Part shown: in pieces, positions 11,289 to 23,061 of the stretch | Position numbering within the stretch: the stretch's first letter is position 1 | Layout: every line of letters begins with the position of its first letter | Source of the DNA: Primula veris | Lineage: Eukaryota; Streptophyta; Magnoliopsida; Ericales; Primulaceae | Length of the DNA: 64,000 nucleotides | Assembly (NCBI GenBank): GCA_963682055.1 | Contig: OY821751.1 | Span: forward strand, 14,756,001-14,820,000 | Direction of reading: 5' to 3' | The notes under the pieces: generated by a model | What the model saw: only the letters and a program-made list of their open reading frames with translations | The model's database searches: none | What the model was told of the DNA's origin: nothing | Made by a program: the position numbers and the translations under genes

Positions 11289-13086
11289 GCATTTTAAATA
11301 CGGATGATGCATATATAGTGAAAGGAAAATCATTACGTAGAGCCGAGAAGAAAACAAACTTTCATGACTACCATGTTGATTTATTTATTAGCCTGATTGA
11401 TATGCAACTTCAAGAGCTAAATTACCGATTTAATGAGTCGACTACGGAGTTATTGCTTTGCATTGGATGTCTAAATCCGCAAGACTCGTTCTCTTCTTTT
11501 AATGTTAGCAAATTAATTCGATTTGCGGAGTTGTATCCAAGGGATTTCTCAAACAATGACCTTTTGTCACTTTCCAATCAACTCGAAAATTTCATTATGG
11601 ATATTCGCTCGAATGTTGATCTTGCAAACATAAAGGCAATAAGTGATGTTACTAGAATGATGGTTGAATCCAAAAGAGATATAGCATTTCCGTTGGTTTA
11701 CAAACTTCTATGTTTGGCGTTAATCTTGCCAGTGGCGACCGCCACTATGGAACGAGCATTTTCTGGGATGAAGATTGTGAAAACTCGACTACAAAATCGA
11801 ATGAGTAATGAATGGTTGAGTAATAGTTTGCTTGTTTATATTGAGAAAGATATTTCTATTAGTTTAGCTATTAAAATTATCATGAATCGCTTTCAAATAA
11901 TGGGTAAACGGGGAGGTCGGTTGTAATTTTGGGCTTTAAATTTGAGAGGTATTATTTATCGATTTTTTAAAATTGTAGTACTTATGCGTTTTTTATTTTT
12001 TGGATTATGCCCCCACTTACTAGAATTTTTGGCTCCTCCCCCAATTATAACTTAATTAATAAATATTATATATTCTTAATTAAAAGACTTATATAATATT
12101 ATTTAATTAATATTTTTATAACCATAAAATAATCTATCAGTAAATTATATTCATTTTCATTAAATAATATAATTGCACCTTTATTCATTCTTAAATTAAT
12201 ATTTTGAGGGCACATTATTAAATACTTAAATATCTCATCACGTTAAGATTACAGATATCCACCCATTAAATAATTCACTAACAATTAATTTACTTGCCAT
12301 ATTTTTTACTCGACCTTACCACTTAACTTATCTGTTGTGTCGAATATAAAATTCAATTGTAAGATTTGACACGAACAAAACTTATAAACTTTTCGAGTGT
12401 ATATCATCAATCCTTCTTCAAGAACGTGAATTTCTTCGATGATGGACACACATCGTATAAATAATGTTACTATCTAACGCACGAGTTTCTTGACCATAAC
12501 AAATCTCACTCATTGCAAATCAAGACAGTATACATTATAAATATATGAATCGAAAATAATATAGGGATTAAGATTATAAGTAGTCATAATAATTTTTTAG
12601 ATATAATTATTTTATTACGGTCACTACTATAAAATAATATCATTTCGTCATGCTCAATATACTCTAAGTATATTAGCATAAATAGTAGAAACCCGACCAT
12701 TCTCCGTAGTAAAAACTCTGTGTTACAACTATATTGATGGTTGTCTACTTCATCAAAATTTGTGAAAGATAAAATATATATTCTATAAGAAACAATGATT
12801 TTATTTTACGTGTGTAAACTGTAGCCTACACAGCAAATCATTTATTATACAAAATAAGAGATAAATAATATCACATTTATTATCAAATAAACGATTGATT
12901 TTTAATAAATAAATAATAAAACCTACAATAGCGTATTTTAATATAAGATAAATTAATAAAATATACTACTTTTGAAACTAAATTAACAAAAAGATAGCCA
13001 AAAATTTCTAATTAACAAAAACATACCAAAAAATTCATACACTAATTTGTATTTTTCATACACTTATTCCAAAAGTTCATACCCTT
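11288..13086 (+). repeat. Tandem duplication, copy 2
   Basis: Second copy of 9463-11261. Its right side continues into the intact minisatellite array, so the breakpoint of copy 1 lies inside the minisatellite. Confidence 0.95.
11318..11926 (+). pseudogene. Duplicated C-terminal fragment of hAT transposase
   Basis: The 202-residue frame is identical to the last 202 residues of the frame ending at 10101 and includes the hAT dimerisation region with TMERAFSGMK. The start codon at 11318 is a GTG that was internal (Val) in the parent, so there is no reason to think it is a gene start. It lacks the zinc finger and most of the catalytic domain. It arose with the 1.8-kb tandem duplication. Confidence 0.9.
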
Positions 13087-13370
13087 ATTTCAAAAGTTCA
13101 TAGCTTAATTTGTATTTTTCATACACTTATTCCAAAAGTTCATACCCTTATTTCAAAAGTTCATACCTTAATTTGTATTTTTCATACCATTATTCCAAAA
13201 ACTCATACCCTTATTTTAAAAGTTCATACTCTAATTTGTATTTTTCATACCCTTATTCCAAAAGTTCATACCCTTATTTTAAAAGTTCATACTCTAATTT
13301 GTATTTTTCATACCCTTATTCCAAAAGTTCATACCCTTATTTCAAAAGTTTATATCCTGATTCGTAGAGT
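13044..13370. repeat. Minisatellite: 21-bp unit in 63-bp higher-order repeats
   Basis: The word aatttgtatttttcata starts at 13044, 13107, 13170, 13233 and 13296, an exact 63-bp period. Each 63-mer is three related 21-mers (ttcatacccttattccaaaag and variants). Because 21 and 63 are multiples of three, the array is read as an 85-residue Ser/Tyr-rich periodic frame (13110-13367), which I treat as an artefact. Confidence 0.9.
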
Positions 13371-13639
13371 TCACCGTTATTTTCAAAGTTTATACCCCAA
13401 TTTACATAATTTATATACATAATTTTTAACTTCGTACTGTTAATTCACGTAATTCATACACTTATTTTTCAACATTATACACTAATTAACAAATCTAACT
13501 GTTATCCGTCCTCCGATCTCAAACTATCACGTCGCCGTCGTGGTTCTCTCCTTCGACGACCGCATCTCTGTCGACATCAAACTCGAGTTTTCAAACTCGC
13601 TGTACATACTCGTGGCCCATTCCGATAGATGTGTCTGTC

Positions 13640-13860
13640 TCAATCTTCACGGAAGAGAGAGATCGAAGAGAGAGAGAAGAAGAAAAAGATTGAAAAAAAT
13701 AAGGAAGGATGATGAGACAGATCGGAAAGAGAGAGAAAGTATGAGAGATCGGAAAAAATGGGAAGGAGAAGGAGATAGATCGGAAGGAGAGAGAAGGAGG
13801 AGAGAGAGATTGAAGAGAATGTGAGAGCAGAAGAAAGAGGAAAGAGATTGAGAGGGATGA
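13640..13860. repeat. GA-rich low-complexity tract
   Basis: A purine-rich stretch of gagagaga, gaagaag and gatcggaaagaga words. The open frames on both strands here reflect composition, not a gene. Just upstream (13500-13620) the sequence is unusually GC-rich for the region. Confidence 0.7.
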
Positions 13861-14068
13861 ATCAACATTTTGGTTTTTTATTAATTATTAATTGAATATA
13901 TATTTTTGATAATTTAACTTTCGAACGTATATTTTTGTTAATACAATAGCTGCGATTGGTACTGTATCAGATGACTTTAATCACTAATGCTAGCAGGTCT
14001 CTCTCTGTTTCCCCTTATTGAGTAAGAGTAAAGTAATTACTTCATTTCTTCTCCTCAATTTATCCTTA

Positions 14069-14098
14069 AGCTATACATATATATATATATATTTATAT
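14069..14098. repeat. (TA)n microsatellite
   Basis: A short run of alternating TA/AT. Confidence 0.8.
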
Positions 14099-14204
14099 AC
14101 TGTGCATGGTGTCCGTTATAATTTTTGTTATTTTTAGCTATTTAATTGATAAATATTAATTAGTATATGATATACATACTGTGCATGTTATGCAATCACA
14201 AACA

Positions 14205-14395
14205 CAAACTCTCACACACACAGATGATTTGGCACATCTTGAAGAAATGCCAATTATTTTCTCTCTCACACACACACACACAGATAATTTGGCACACCTT
14301 GAAGAAATGCCAATTATTTTTTCTAAATTAAAGTACTATAATTTTATAAAATCTTGATTTTTTAAGTACTATAATTTTTTAAAATCTTGATTTTT
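14205..14395. repeat. Short tandem duplications with CA tracts
   Basis: A roughly 65-bp unit containing (CA)n, then ATTTGGCACA and GAAGAAATGCCAATTATTTT, is present twice in tandem. It is followed by a roughly 33-bp unit (aagtactataatttt..aaatcttgatttttt) also present twice. Confidence 0.8.
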
Positions 14396-14430
14396 TTTAA
14401 TGAAAAGATGTTTCATCTTTCTTTCTATGC

Positions 14431-15480
14431 GTAATATCACTTTATTGCCGTGAGTTTGGATCATATTTACTTTAGTGACCTGACTTTCAAAATATTGAAT
14501 TGGTGACCCATGTTTCACATATACTTTGATTTACTGACCTCCTTAACTTCACAAGTTTTAAACAATTGCAATACAGCACACTTAGTTTAAAAATTAATAA
14601 AATAGATACTGATTTGTTGAAAAAGACAAAATTAACTCTTTAATTTTATAATTTTTGTAAAACACACGTTTTCCAATAAGGAAACTTTTCTTTATAATAA
14701 ATACAATTTTAGACATAATTTTTGTTCTTTTCGTAAATGTTTTAATTTGTAAAAAAAATTGTTTTAATCGGTAAAAATTACACTACATCAGTAAATAACT
14801 TTTGATAATTAAAGAAAAATATACGAATTAATATTAAAAATTGCCTGGTAAATTACAAAAAATTATTAAAGAAAATTACACGGAGTTATCGCACATAAAA
14901 TTTTAAGTTCCCATGACTTCAGCATGAAATTATACTATTTTTTTCGTAACAAAAAGTTCACAAAAAGATAAATTGACACTTTTACCAGACTATCAAATAA
15001 TCAAGATACGAATAGTGTAATTTTCTTTAATATTAATCAGTAAAATTTTCTTTAATTACCAAAAATTATTTACGGATGTGTAATTTTTGCGGATTAAAAC
15101 AATTTTTATAAGGATTAAAAACCTTTCTGTAAAGAAAAAATAAATAAATGTAGTGTTTATTTTGTTGGAAAAATTGTATTCAAAGTCGTTTTTTTTTTCA
15201 AAATTATGTCTAAAATTGTATTTATTATAAAGAAAAGTTTGTTTATTGAAAAACATGTGTTTTACAAAAATTGTAAAATTAAAGAGTTAATTTTGTCATT
15301 TTTAACAAATCGGTGTCTATTTTATTAATTTTTAAACTAAGTGAATTGTATTATAATTGTTTAAAACTTTTGAAGTGGGGTAAAAATAAAATGTGAAATC
15401 TGATGTGCCATTTAACGTTTTTTAAAGTTAGATTAGTAAAGTAAATACGACCAAAAACGGTCAGAGCAACTTATATTACC
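14431..15480. mobile_element. Long inverted-repeat (fold-back/MULE-like) element, ~1.05 kb
   Basis: The left arm beginning gtaatatcactttattgccg (14431) is inverted at the right end (...ttatattacc, 15480). Pairing continues inward for more than 400 bp per side, for example aattaactctttaatttt at left against its inverse near 15275-15300. The centre (about 14880-15000) is unpaired. No transposase frame is present, so it is nonautonomous. Long terminal inverted repeats fit a MULE-type fold-back, but I could not confirm a 9-bp target duplication. Confidence 0.8.
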
Positions 15481-15521
15481 CTTTTTTTTATTACATTAAT
15501 CTCAATTACCATTCTCTGTTC

Positions 15522-15530
15522 TCTATATAA
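15522..15530 (+). promoter_or_regulatory. Putative TATA box of the ALY/THO4 gene
   Basis: CTATATAAA lies about 40 bp after the end of the fold-back element and about 600 bp upstream of the start codon. Pyrimidine- and CAA-rich leader-like sequence follows. This is an inference from position and consensus. Confidence 0.5.
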
Positions 15531-15653
15531 ATTTAACTTTCTTTTTTCCAAATGTATCAGTTGATTTTTCTATACAAAAGTCTCCTTACATATCTACAAA
15601 CAAGTTCTCACTTGTTCTCATACAAAAATATCGGTTCTTGTTTATCAAAAATA

Positions 15654-15686
15654 ATGCTCTTTGAAAAATTTCATAGCAATTGTTGA
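15654..15686 (+). promoter_or_regulatory. Upstream ORF in predicted 5' leader (10 codons)
   Basis: An ATG in the predicted first leader exon opens a 10-codon frame ending in TGA at 15684-15686. It ends before the predicted leader intron. If the leader model is right it could reduce translation of the main frame. Confidence 0.35.
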
Positions 15687-15708
15687 GTTGGATAACTGAG
15701 GCAAATAG

Positions 15709-16097
15709 GTAAATATGTTCATTAAACTTCATTTTGAGCGAGCAAAAAAGGTATGGTTACGATCAGCTTAGAACTCCTAGCTTTTATTGCCAGAAAATCA
15801 AAGAAAAAAACAATATTTCTAGTCTTGATGACGGCTAACCAGATCTAGTATGACTTGCAAGTAAAACTATTAGTTGAACTTAAAAGATGCAAGTCGAACA
15901 ATTCCGGACCCTGTATAAATGTGCATAATGTTTGTCATAGGTATATCTTTATGAAATTTTTGACCTCAATGATGTTCTTGTTGACTTGATTTGGGGATAA
16001 AAGTTAAGAATACTGAACTATATTTTGTCAAAATTACGAAATATTCTTATAGATTTTATCTTCTGCTTCCATCTGAATTATTTAGATGATTCAACAG
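15709..16097 (+). other. Predicted 5'-UTR intron
   Basis: A donor AG|GTAAATATG at 15708/15709 and an acceptor TTCAACAG at 16097 would leave a 37-nt leader segment before the ATG at 16135. Leader introns are common in plant RNA-processing genes. Only the splice consensus supports it. Confidence 0.4.
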
Positions 16098-16134
16098 GTA
16101 AGAAATTGTTTACAACCCACAAACTGATATAAAT

Positions 16135-19100
16135 ATGGCACTTGATGGGATGATAAATAGCAGACGAAATAGTGGAGTGGCTAGTGGACACGGTCGATAT
16201 TTCCGAGGTCGAGGTTTAAGAGGGTCAATTCGTGGTGGAAGATTTTCAGGTCCGCCTCGTCGGGGTCTTTTGAATGTGAATGTTCGGTCATCGGCTAGTA
16301 GTGTTTACAAGGCAAGCTTAATCATATAGGAACCTTTTCATATTATCGAGAGCTTCTGATCTGTTTAGTTTAATAAAATTAGAAATACTAGGTCGTAAAG
16401 AAACTCATAACATGGGTGGAACTGTGCATTTGAGCTCTTTGTGGTAAAATTTGAACATTGCCAGTCCCAAAACCTTATCATGAGCGTGAGTACTTTTTTA
16501 TTTTTTTGAAATCAAGGTTTAATGGATGACCTTGATATGCATGGAAATTGTTCTTGTATGAAATCGAGGTGTTGATGGATGACCTTGGTATGTATGGAAT
16601 TATTCATGTGTTGAGAGTGAATATAAGTTCAAATGTGTACTTTCCTCTAAAGCGTTCCAGTTATTTGAATTGCTTACTTCGATGGTTTTATGACACCCTT
16701 AAAGAATTAGTGGGTCTCCAAACACGCTTGTGCTCCTAATTACTATATGGTTGACATGGGAGTTTATGATGGACACTTTTTTCTCTATCTCGGTTAATAG
16801 TCACCTTATTCAAGGGTAATTGCATGACATTAAGAAGTGATCTATGGAGCTATCACCATGGCAGCATTATGTTAAAGAGTAAATGCAGAAATTCATATCA
16901 GAACCATGTCGATTAGATTTTTGCTGAGTGGATTCTGCTTTGATGATGTTGCTATAGCTGATGTCCTATTTATTCCTTAAAAGGAACTACTCTCATGCTA
17001 GCTTACCAAATTTTGGTTATTTTTCTCTATCCTTATACCAGCGTTCCTATCGAGCAAAGATTTTCCCAAGAAAAGATGATTTGGTTGAAGAAAGTCTTAG
17101 AGCGGCTGGCTTTCCTGGAGTTGCAAATGGGACCAAACTATACGTTTCAAACTTGGACGTTAAAGTGTCTAATGATGATATAAGGGTACAAGTTAAAACC
17201 ATTCATTTACAGTTTTACAATCTTGAAACAAATGTATTCATATTCACTTAATTATCTCCTTTCAACTCAGGAACTATTCGCGGAGTTTGGACACCTTAAA
17301 AGCTATGCAGTTCATTTTGGCCCAACTGGTTGCCCAAATGTACGTATTGATGGCCTGTGTTGTGTATAATATTTGCTTAAACATATGTTCTTTTTATGAT
17401 GAATATGATTTTCTCTATTTCATATAAATCATCACCCTTGACTATGTATATACATATGTTGATATGCATATGTACTGAAATACTATATCAAAATAAAATG
17501 TTTATTTTTTTCCATGAATTTTTTTTTTCATAGAAAAAAAAATAAAAAAATAGAAGAATTGTTGCGAATCGATTCTACATTCTCCCTTTCTTGTTGGTCG
17601 ACTTATTTTTCCTTCAATTTTATTCATGGTGGTTGTAGTTTAGAACTGTTGAGATATAAGATTTGTACATCTACGTGATCAAATCTCATATCTTTACAAG
17701 ATGCTTTCTGTAAAAGCGGATATGGATACTATACAACATAGATGCTACAAGACTTTCTGCTTTAATTGTAGGTTTGTGGAAGGCTATATTTCTGGATGCT
17801 CTTTCTTAGTTGGACCTTTAATACTGACAAGGGGAAAAACATAATTTTGTTAGTAAGGAAATAAACTTTGACAAAAATAAGAGTGCATCAGCCGGTGATT
17901 AGTTATACCTGATCCCATAACGCAAAAGATCTCACATATGCAGTGAAGTGATTTTATGATAATTCTGCATGTATGATAGAAAGATGGAATATGCACAGTA
18001 CTCTTAAGAAGGCCTACTATTTAATAAAGTTTTAATGCCACTTAAACTTCAATGTATTTGAAGAGAGACTAGAGACAGTTTAGCTTTGAAATGTTTTTAC
18101 TATGCATTTTTTTTTCTTACACTGCATTTATGTTGCTGAGATATAATCTTCAAGATAGCTAAGTATGATTTATTAGTTTACTTTTTCAGTTTGTTTACCT
18201 ATTGACGATTGTAAGTTTTTCCTGCTTTATTGGCTCTCACGCACAACATTCAGTTAGAAGCTATATACCTTACTAGGTGTTGGACAAACTATGTTTTTAG
18301 CAGAGATTCATGTACAATTTCTTTCACTGTAGACTCCGATCCTGTGTTTTACTTGTCTCGCATTTCAAACTTTTTTGGTCGTTCTATTGAAATATATTTC
18401 CTTTTTTCCATACAGATTTTAGCTTAGTATGATGTTTACTATAGTGGAATATAGTGAATTATTATTTCTCATTTTTAGCTCTGTTTGACTTCTTTATCTA
18501 CTGCTTCCTTGTTTCCTTTTCCATTTGTTAATTCTTTGAGTAAAATTAACTTTTGGACATTCACCTCTTAGGCAATCATCATTATACATTGTAACAGACC
18601 CACAAATAGGCGGAAATATGGAATAAACTGCTACTTTAACTTTTGCCTGTAATTAGATGCAGGAATACTGACAGCAGTTATTAACTGCCAGTTTAAATTA
18701 GTAAGCATTGTGTTATATATAAGTGTGTGCATGCAGTGGTTCTTTGGGTATGAAAAATTGGGATTCTGTTTTAAACTTCGGTTTAGCTTGGAGAGTAATT
18801 GGCCTCTCGAATGCCAATTATATGTAACTATAGTAATTTTTAATGCTAAAACTATGCGTTTATGTGTTATAAATTGCAATGATGACCCTTTATATGGATT
18901 TAGTGCCTATTTTAACCGGTTACGACACCAATTACAGTCTGAACCACCCTAACACGGCCGAATCGAACAATGAGGCTATACATTAGTATCAGGGCGTCGA
19001 TCTTGTGGACTATGTCTTGGCTGCAACTTGGAATAAAACATTAGAAGAATTTCACGAAAGTCTAAGGAAACTTTCCGAAGGGCACAAAGAAACTATGATA

Positions 19101-22100
19101 ATATGAATAATTTCATTGATTTGTTTGCGAGACCTGCTCTTGCAAATTCAGCTGTTCCAAAGAAAGTAAAAGAAATCATTGTAACGCCGTTTTGATGCCA
19201 AATAAAAAGGAGCAGGCTTATGTTTTGCAAGAAGCTTAAGTTTAAAGCTGATTGATTTCCCCCGAGTGAAAAACAAGTACCTGTTATAAGAATTAATATG
19301 TTTTGCAGAAAATTAAAATTATTATTTCGTTCCATGTTCCATGTTCCGTGGTTGCAAAAAACGGAACAGATTTGTTACAATCATATACACCTTAGACTTG
19401 ATGATGTTTACAAAAGAAGAAAAGTCAAGATGAAATGTAAATTTAAAGGGTCATATGACACTTTTGCAGCAAACAGCTTACTCTCAAGGTCAATAGATTC
19501 GTCTGAACAAATTTTGCAAGAAATAAAGGTGTGCCAATCTAGTTTGGGCAGCCAGTTAAATTGCGAGGAAATTAGTTGTTCAACATAGGCTTTTTGCAAG
19601 TTTTTTTCAAAAAATCGGAATTGTAACAGAGCCACAAATAGGCAGCAATAGGGAATCAACTACTACTTTAAATATATGGCTGTAATTAGATGCATGAATA
19701 ATTTACACTTGATATTAACTGCCACTTTAGATCAAAAGCTGTTTTTCAATTGTATTATGTAAGTGTGTATGCAGTAGTTCTTCTGGGTGTAAAAAAATGT
19801 TATAATTCTGCTAGGCTTCCGTTTAGTGTTTGAAAAGTAATTGGCCAATTATATGTATCTGTTAGTGATTTGTAAAGATAATAATACCGGTCTATGTGTC
19901 CTTTACTGCGATGATGACCCTCTATATGGATTTCGAGCCTCTTTTAACCGGTTACGGCGTCAATTGCTGTCCAAACCACTCAAAACACCGCCAAATCAGA
20001 CAGTGTTGTTACATACATGGCTTAAGTTCATACAAGTTCGTTTATGAAAATGGTTCGCTCTCAAATGCTTTATAATTATTTACCTGATGTTTATGGGTTA
20101 GAGCCTTGCAAAACCTTAAGTCTGCATGGTTTTAAACATATCTTTTGTTGATTTATGGTGCATGTTTCTGTTCTCCAAAATTAATACGCTTGCTGTTCTC
20201 TTCTGACATCTAAAAGATGTCAAATAGTGGTATTTGTTGTAAGGCAATGTGTGTTTAGTATTTATCTTGGTTATTGTACTATTCAGCGTTGTTAGAGAAG
20301 CAATTATCATATGCCTTTTTGTTGTTTACAGGGGTCAGCTGAAGTAGTGTTTGCCCGAAATAGTGATGCTGTTCAAGCTCTTAAGAGTTATAATGATAAA
20401 CTATTGGATGGAAAGCCTATGAAAATTGAAATTATTGGAACTTGCTCAGAGGTTCCACTTCTTCCACGTGCTAATTTTATTACAAATCCAATTATGAGGA
20501 AGGCTGTTACTATGTAAGTCCTAGTTGCTTATCTTAATCATCTTCCTCTTTCCTTTCCTTTTTTTTGTCAAATCTGTAAATTATTGGTGCATTGATTTCA
20601 TGGTTAATAAGAGTAACTCTTCATAATAAATGTTAGTTTGTCATAATCACGCAACTAGGCATGAGTTATTACTTCTTGGCATTGATGAATTGTGCCGATT
20701 CATCAACCATCATTACATATGGCGATTCGTTATTACTTATATAGTTGGTTAATCGGCCCTAGACATGAGTTATTACTTATATATTTTCATTATGAGACTA
20801 GATTTGTGACGTTGACCAATGGTAATGAATCGGCCCTATGTAAGAGACTAAATTGAGAAAATTTGACATATTCACCTAGAACTTCATATTGGTTTATTTA
20901 TTTTATTGATGTTACAAAATATTATTTTAGTTGACAAGCAGAGACTAATTATTTACTATTGCATACTAGAGTTCAAAGAGTTATAATGATGGTCTGTTAT
21001 TGAGAAAATTGAGTTTTGGATAACCTTGTTGGCTCTTAAATTCTTGAAATAATTCTGTTAAATGACTATTTTTTGATGACTGAGCTGGATATATCATTCG
21101 ACCAAAGATGAAACAAGGTGATATAATATGTTAATTTAGAAATGCAGGACAATTTTTTGCAATTTTAATTTATTCTGGGGAGGGTTCCCCTGACTGCTTT
21201 TCTCACAGTTAGGTATTTGATAGAACCTCTTCTATTTTGAACTTTAGAAAGATCGTGCGAAACTTTGTCGAGCCATTCTTTAGCACAGAAGACGGAGTAT
21301 CAGGCCAAGCATTTTACTTAATGCAACAATAATTTATATCGTAATTTTTCTGTTGTTTGTTTATGTTTTATTATTGTTTTTTTTACTATGCATACTGCTC
21401 TAAATGACTGTTGTTTTGTAGGCCAAGAGGTCGTGCAAGAGGCTTTCCTGGAGTTTATCGTAATTTTGGGTGAGGAACTTTTGGGGATTTATTCATACTC
21501 CCTATTTGTTTTACGACAGTTTATTGGGGATCTAGGTAATGGCATGTTTGAGTATTTATTCATATGCCCAATTCTTTGGTTAGAAAAGGGTTAAAAGGTA
21601 AAATTAGCCGAGTTATTCCTAAGGTGTCGTAGCCATTTATGTTTAAAACAGATCTTTTATCAAGGATGCAATACTTTTTTTGAACTTTTGAGATGGAATA
21701 CTAATTTCATCTAACCTGTTATGCCAATGGTTTTGTGGTATTATTAGTGTTGTGTTTTCACTATTCACAGAGTTGTTGTATCTTGTAGGCAAAGAGGCCG
21801 GGGAAGAGGTTTCGCTGGAGTACGTTTTGACTTTGGGTAAGGCATATTTTAGTATTTCTTGGTAACCTTAGTTTTTTTTAAATCATTTAAATTTCCTAGC
21901 ATTCTCAGATGCTTGAGTATAATAGCCGACACTGCAATCCTGAGCATTCTGAGATCCCCGTGAAGAATTGCTGATACTGCTTATTGTCACATCGGTCACC
22001 ATCTATTTATGAAGAAACCAAAATACTAGTAACAACGGGTGGAATCGTTGGATCCTGGATCATTTACCATGGTCAATATTTTGTTTCTAAGTTTAAATAA

Positions 22101-22993
22101 CATTGGGCCAAATTTGACTACTTCGGCAAATTAACCTTTAAGAAGCGCCACTTTGGTTAACTTTTTTGAACTTGGTACCTAGATTTGACTACTCCGATTA
22201 GCTAACCTTTAAACAATAAACGTAAAAGAGCATGAAACTGAGTACAGGTAAAAAGTTTTGCCATTTAGATCTTGGAAATCTAGATAGAATTGGAGTAAAT
22301 GAACAAAAAATAAGACGTAGATTCTAATTTAAGAATCTGAATTATATATCTATACAATATGACGGAACAATAAATAGGCTTACCTTTTGTACAGACCGGT
22401 AGGTAGCGTGGGAGAAGTGAAATAGACGAGAGCATGGTGTACAAGGTAGATTAGAGACTGAGATAGCACATAATAGATGGGAGAGTTTTTAAAACCTTAA
22501 TTCTGATAATCGCCTTTCCAAGAACACCAGTTTGTGTCGTCATAAAAAATTAGATGATGTTATTAGATTTTGTGTTGTGTGACATCCTCTTAACATATTA
22601 TATCTTTAAAAGTTGATTACATGTATTAGGAATTTGTCGCTACCAGTGATACTTGCTATGGTATTAGCATCCACAGTGAAAACAGGAAAGCCTACTCTAT
22701 TTATAGCTTTTACAACCAGTTAATGGGCTTTGCTATTCTTGAATGAAAATAATGAATTGCCATTATACTCTTCAGCTGCTGACCACCTACAATTATTTGA
22801 GTTATAATTTTGAGTTATATTGATATTTTCTGTTTACAGGCAGACGAGCCGAGGGGGTTTAAAAAATACTAGAGGTGGTACTTGGGGACGAGGTAGCAGC
22901 CGTGGTGTTTGGAGAAAGAAAGTTGTTGACAAGTCAGCTGATGAACTTGATAAGGAACTCGATAGCTATCATGCTGAAGCTATGCAAACATAA
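16135..22993 (+). CDS. THO4: ALY/REF (THO4-like) mRNA export adaptor, 7 coding exons, 273 aa
   Basis: Coding exons, joined by reading frame and splice sites: 16135-16311, 17042-17185, 17271-17339, 20332-20513, 21422-21469, 21789-21836 and 22840-22993 (822 nt). The product is a nuclear RNA-binding adaptor of the TREX complex, which in this family couples splicing to mRNA export by binding the helicase UAP56. Residues 1-12 (MALDGMINSRRN) resemble the N-terminal UAP56-binding motif. Residues 20-45 are an Arg/Gly-rich box. The RRM spans about 90-166, with RNP2 LYVSNL (92-97) and RNP1 GSAEVVFA (131-138). Residues 191-250 are RGG-rich. The C-terminal SADELDKELDSYHAEAM is the conserved ALY C-terminal box. 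The arrangement resembles Arabidopsis THO4C/ALY3-type proteins, judged from memory. Intron 1 appears to use a GC donor (AAG|GCAAGC); all others are GT-AG. Exons 5 and 6 look like a tandem exon duplication. All exons are open, so the gene looks functional. Confidence 0.88.
17340..20331 (+). other. Intron 3 of the ALY gene (3.0 kb, interrupts the RRM)
   Basis: Donor GTACGTATT after ...GCPN and acceptor TTGTTTACAG before GSAEVV. It holds a diverged duplicated segment of about 380 bp but no recognisable coding sequence on either strand. Confidence 0.85.
18590..19995 (+). repeat. Diverged direct duplication in intron 3
   Basis: 18590-18970 and 19620-19995 align along their lengths. Shared words include tgtaacaga-ccacaaatagg, gctgtaattagatgca, ttaactgcca, agtaattggcc, gatgaccct-tatatggattt and ttttaaccggttacg. 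The separation is about 1,030 bp. Divergence is substantial, so the duplication is old. Confidence 0.85.
21422..21836 (+). repeat. Tandemly duplicated 48-nt exons (exons 5 and 6)
   Basis: Exon 5 (21422-21469) and exon 6 (21789-21836) are both 48 nt, both start and end in phase 2, and encode related peptides (PRGRARGFPGVYRNFG and QRGRGRGFAGVRFDFG). Either can be skipped without shifting the frame. Confidence 0.8.
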
Positions 22994-23061
22994 ATATTCC
23001 TTAAGTGTCGCGATTAAACGAGCTGTCTCATGTTAAAATCAGATCAAACATTGTTAAGGTC

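Noticed and set aside
13110..13367. 85-residue Ser/Tyr-rich repetitive open frame
   Set aside because: It is the translation of a 21/63-bp minisatellite whose period is a multiple of three; no start context or family match.
13540..13868. Arg/Glu-rich (+) and Ser/Leu-rich (-) frames
   Set aside because: Produced by a GA-rich low-complexity tract read on either strand.
16961..17251. 96-residue frame as an independent gene
   Set aside because: Only 17042-17185 is coding, as exon 2 of the ALY gene; the rest is intron sequence with splice sites at both edges.
19841..20047. 68-residue frame in intron 3
   Set aside because: Lies in the second copy of the intronic duplication; the first copy does not keep the frame.
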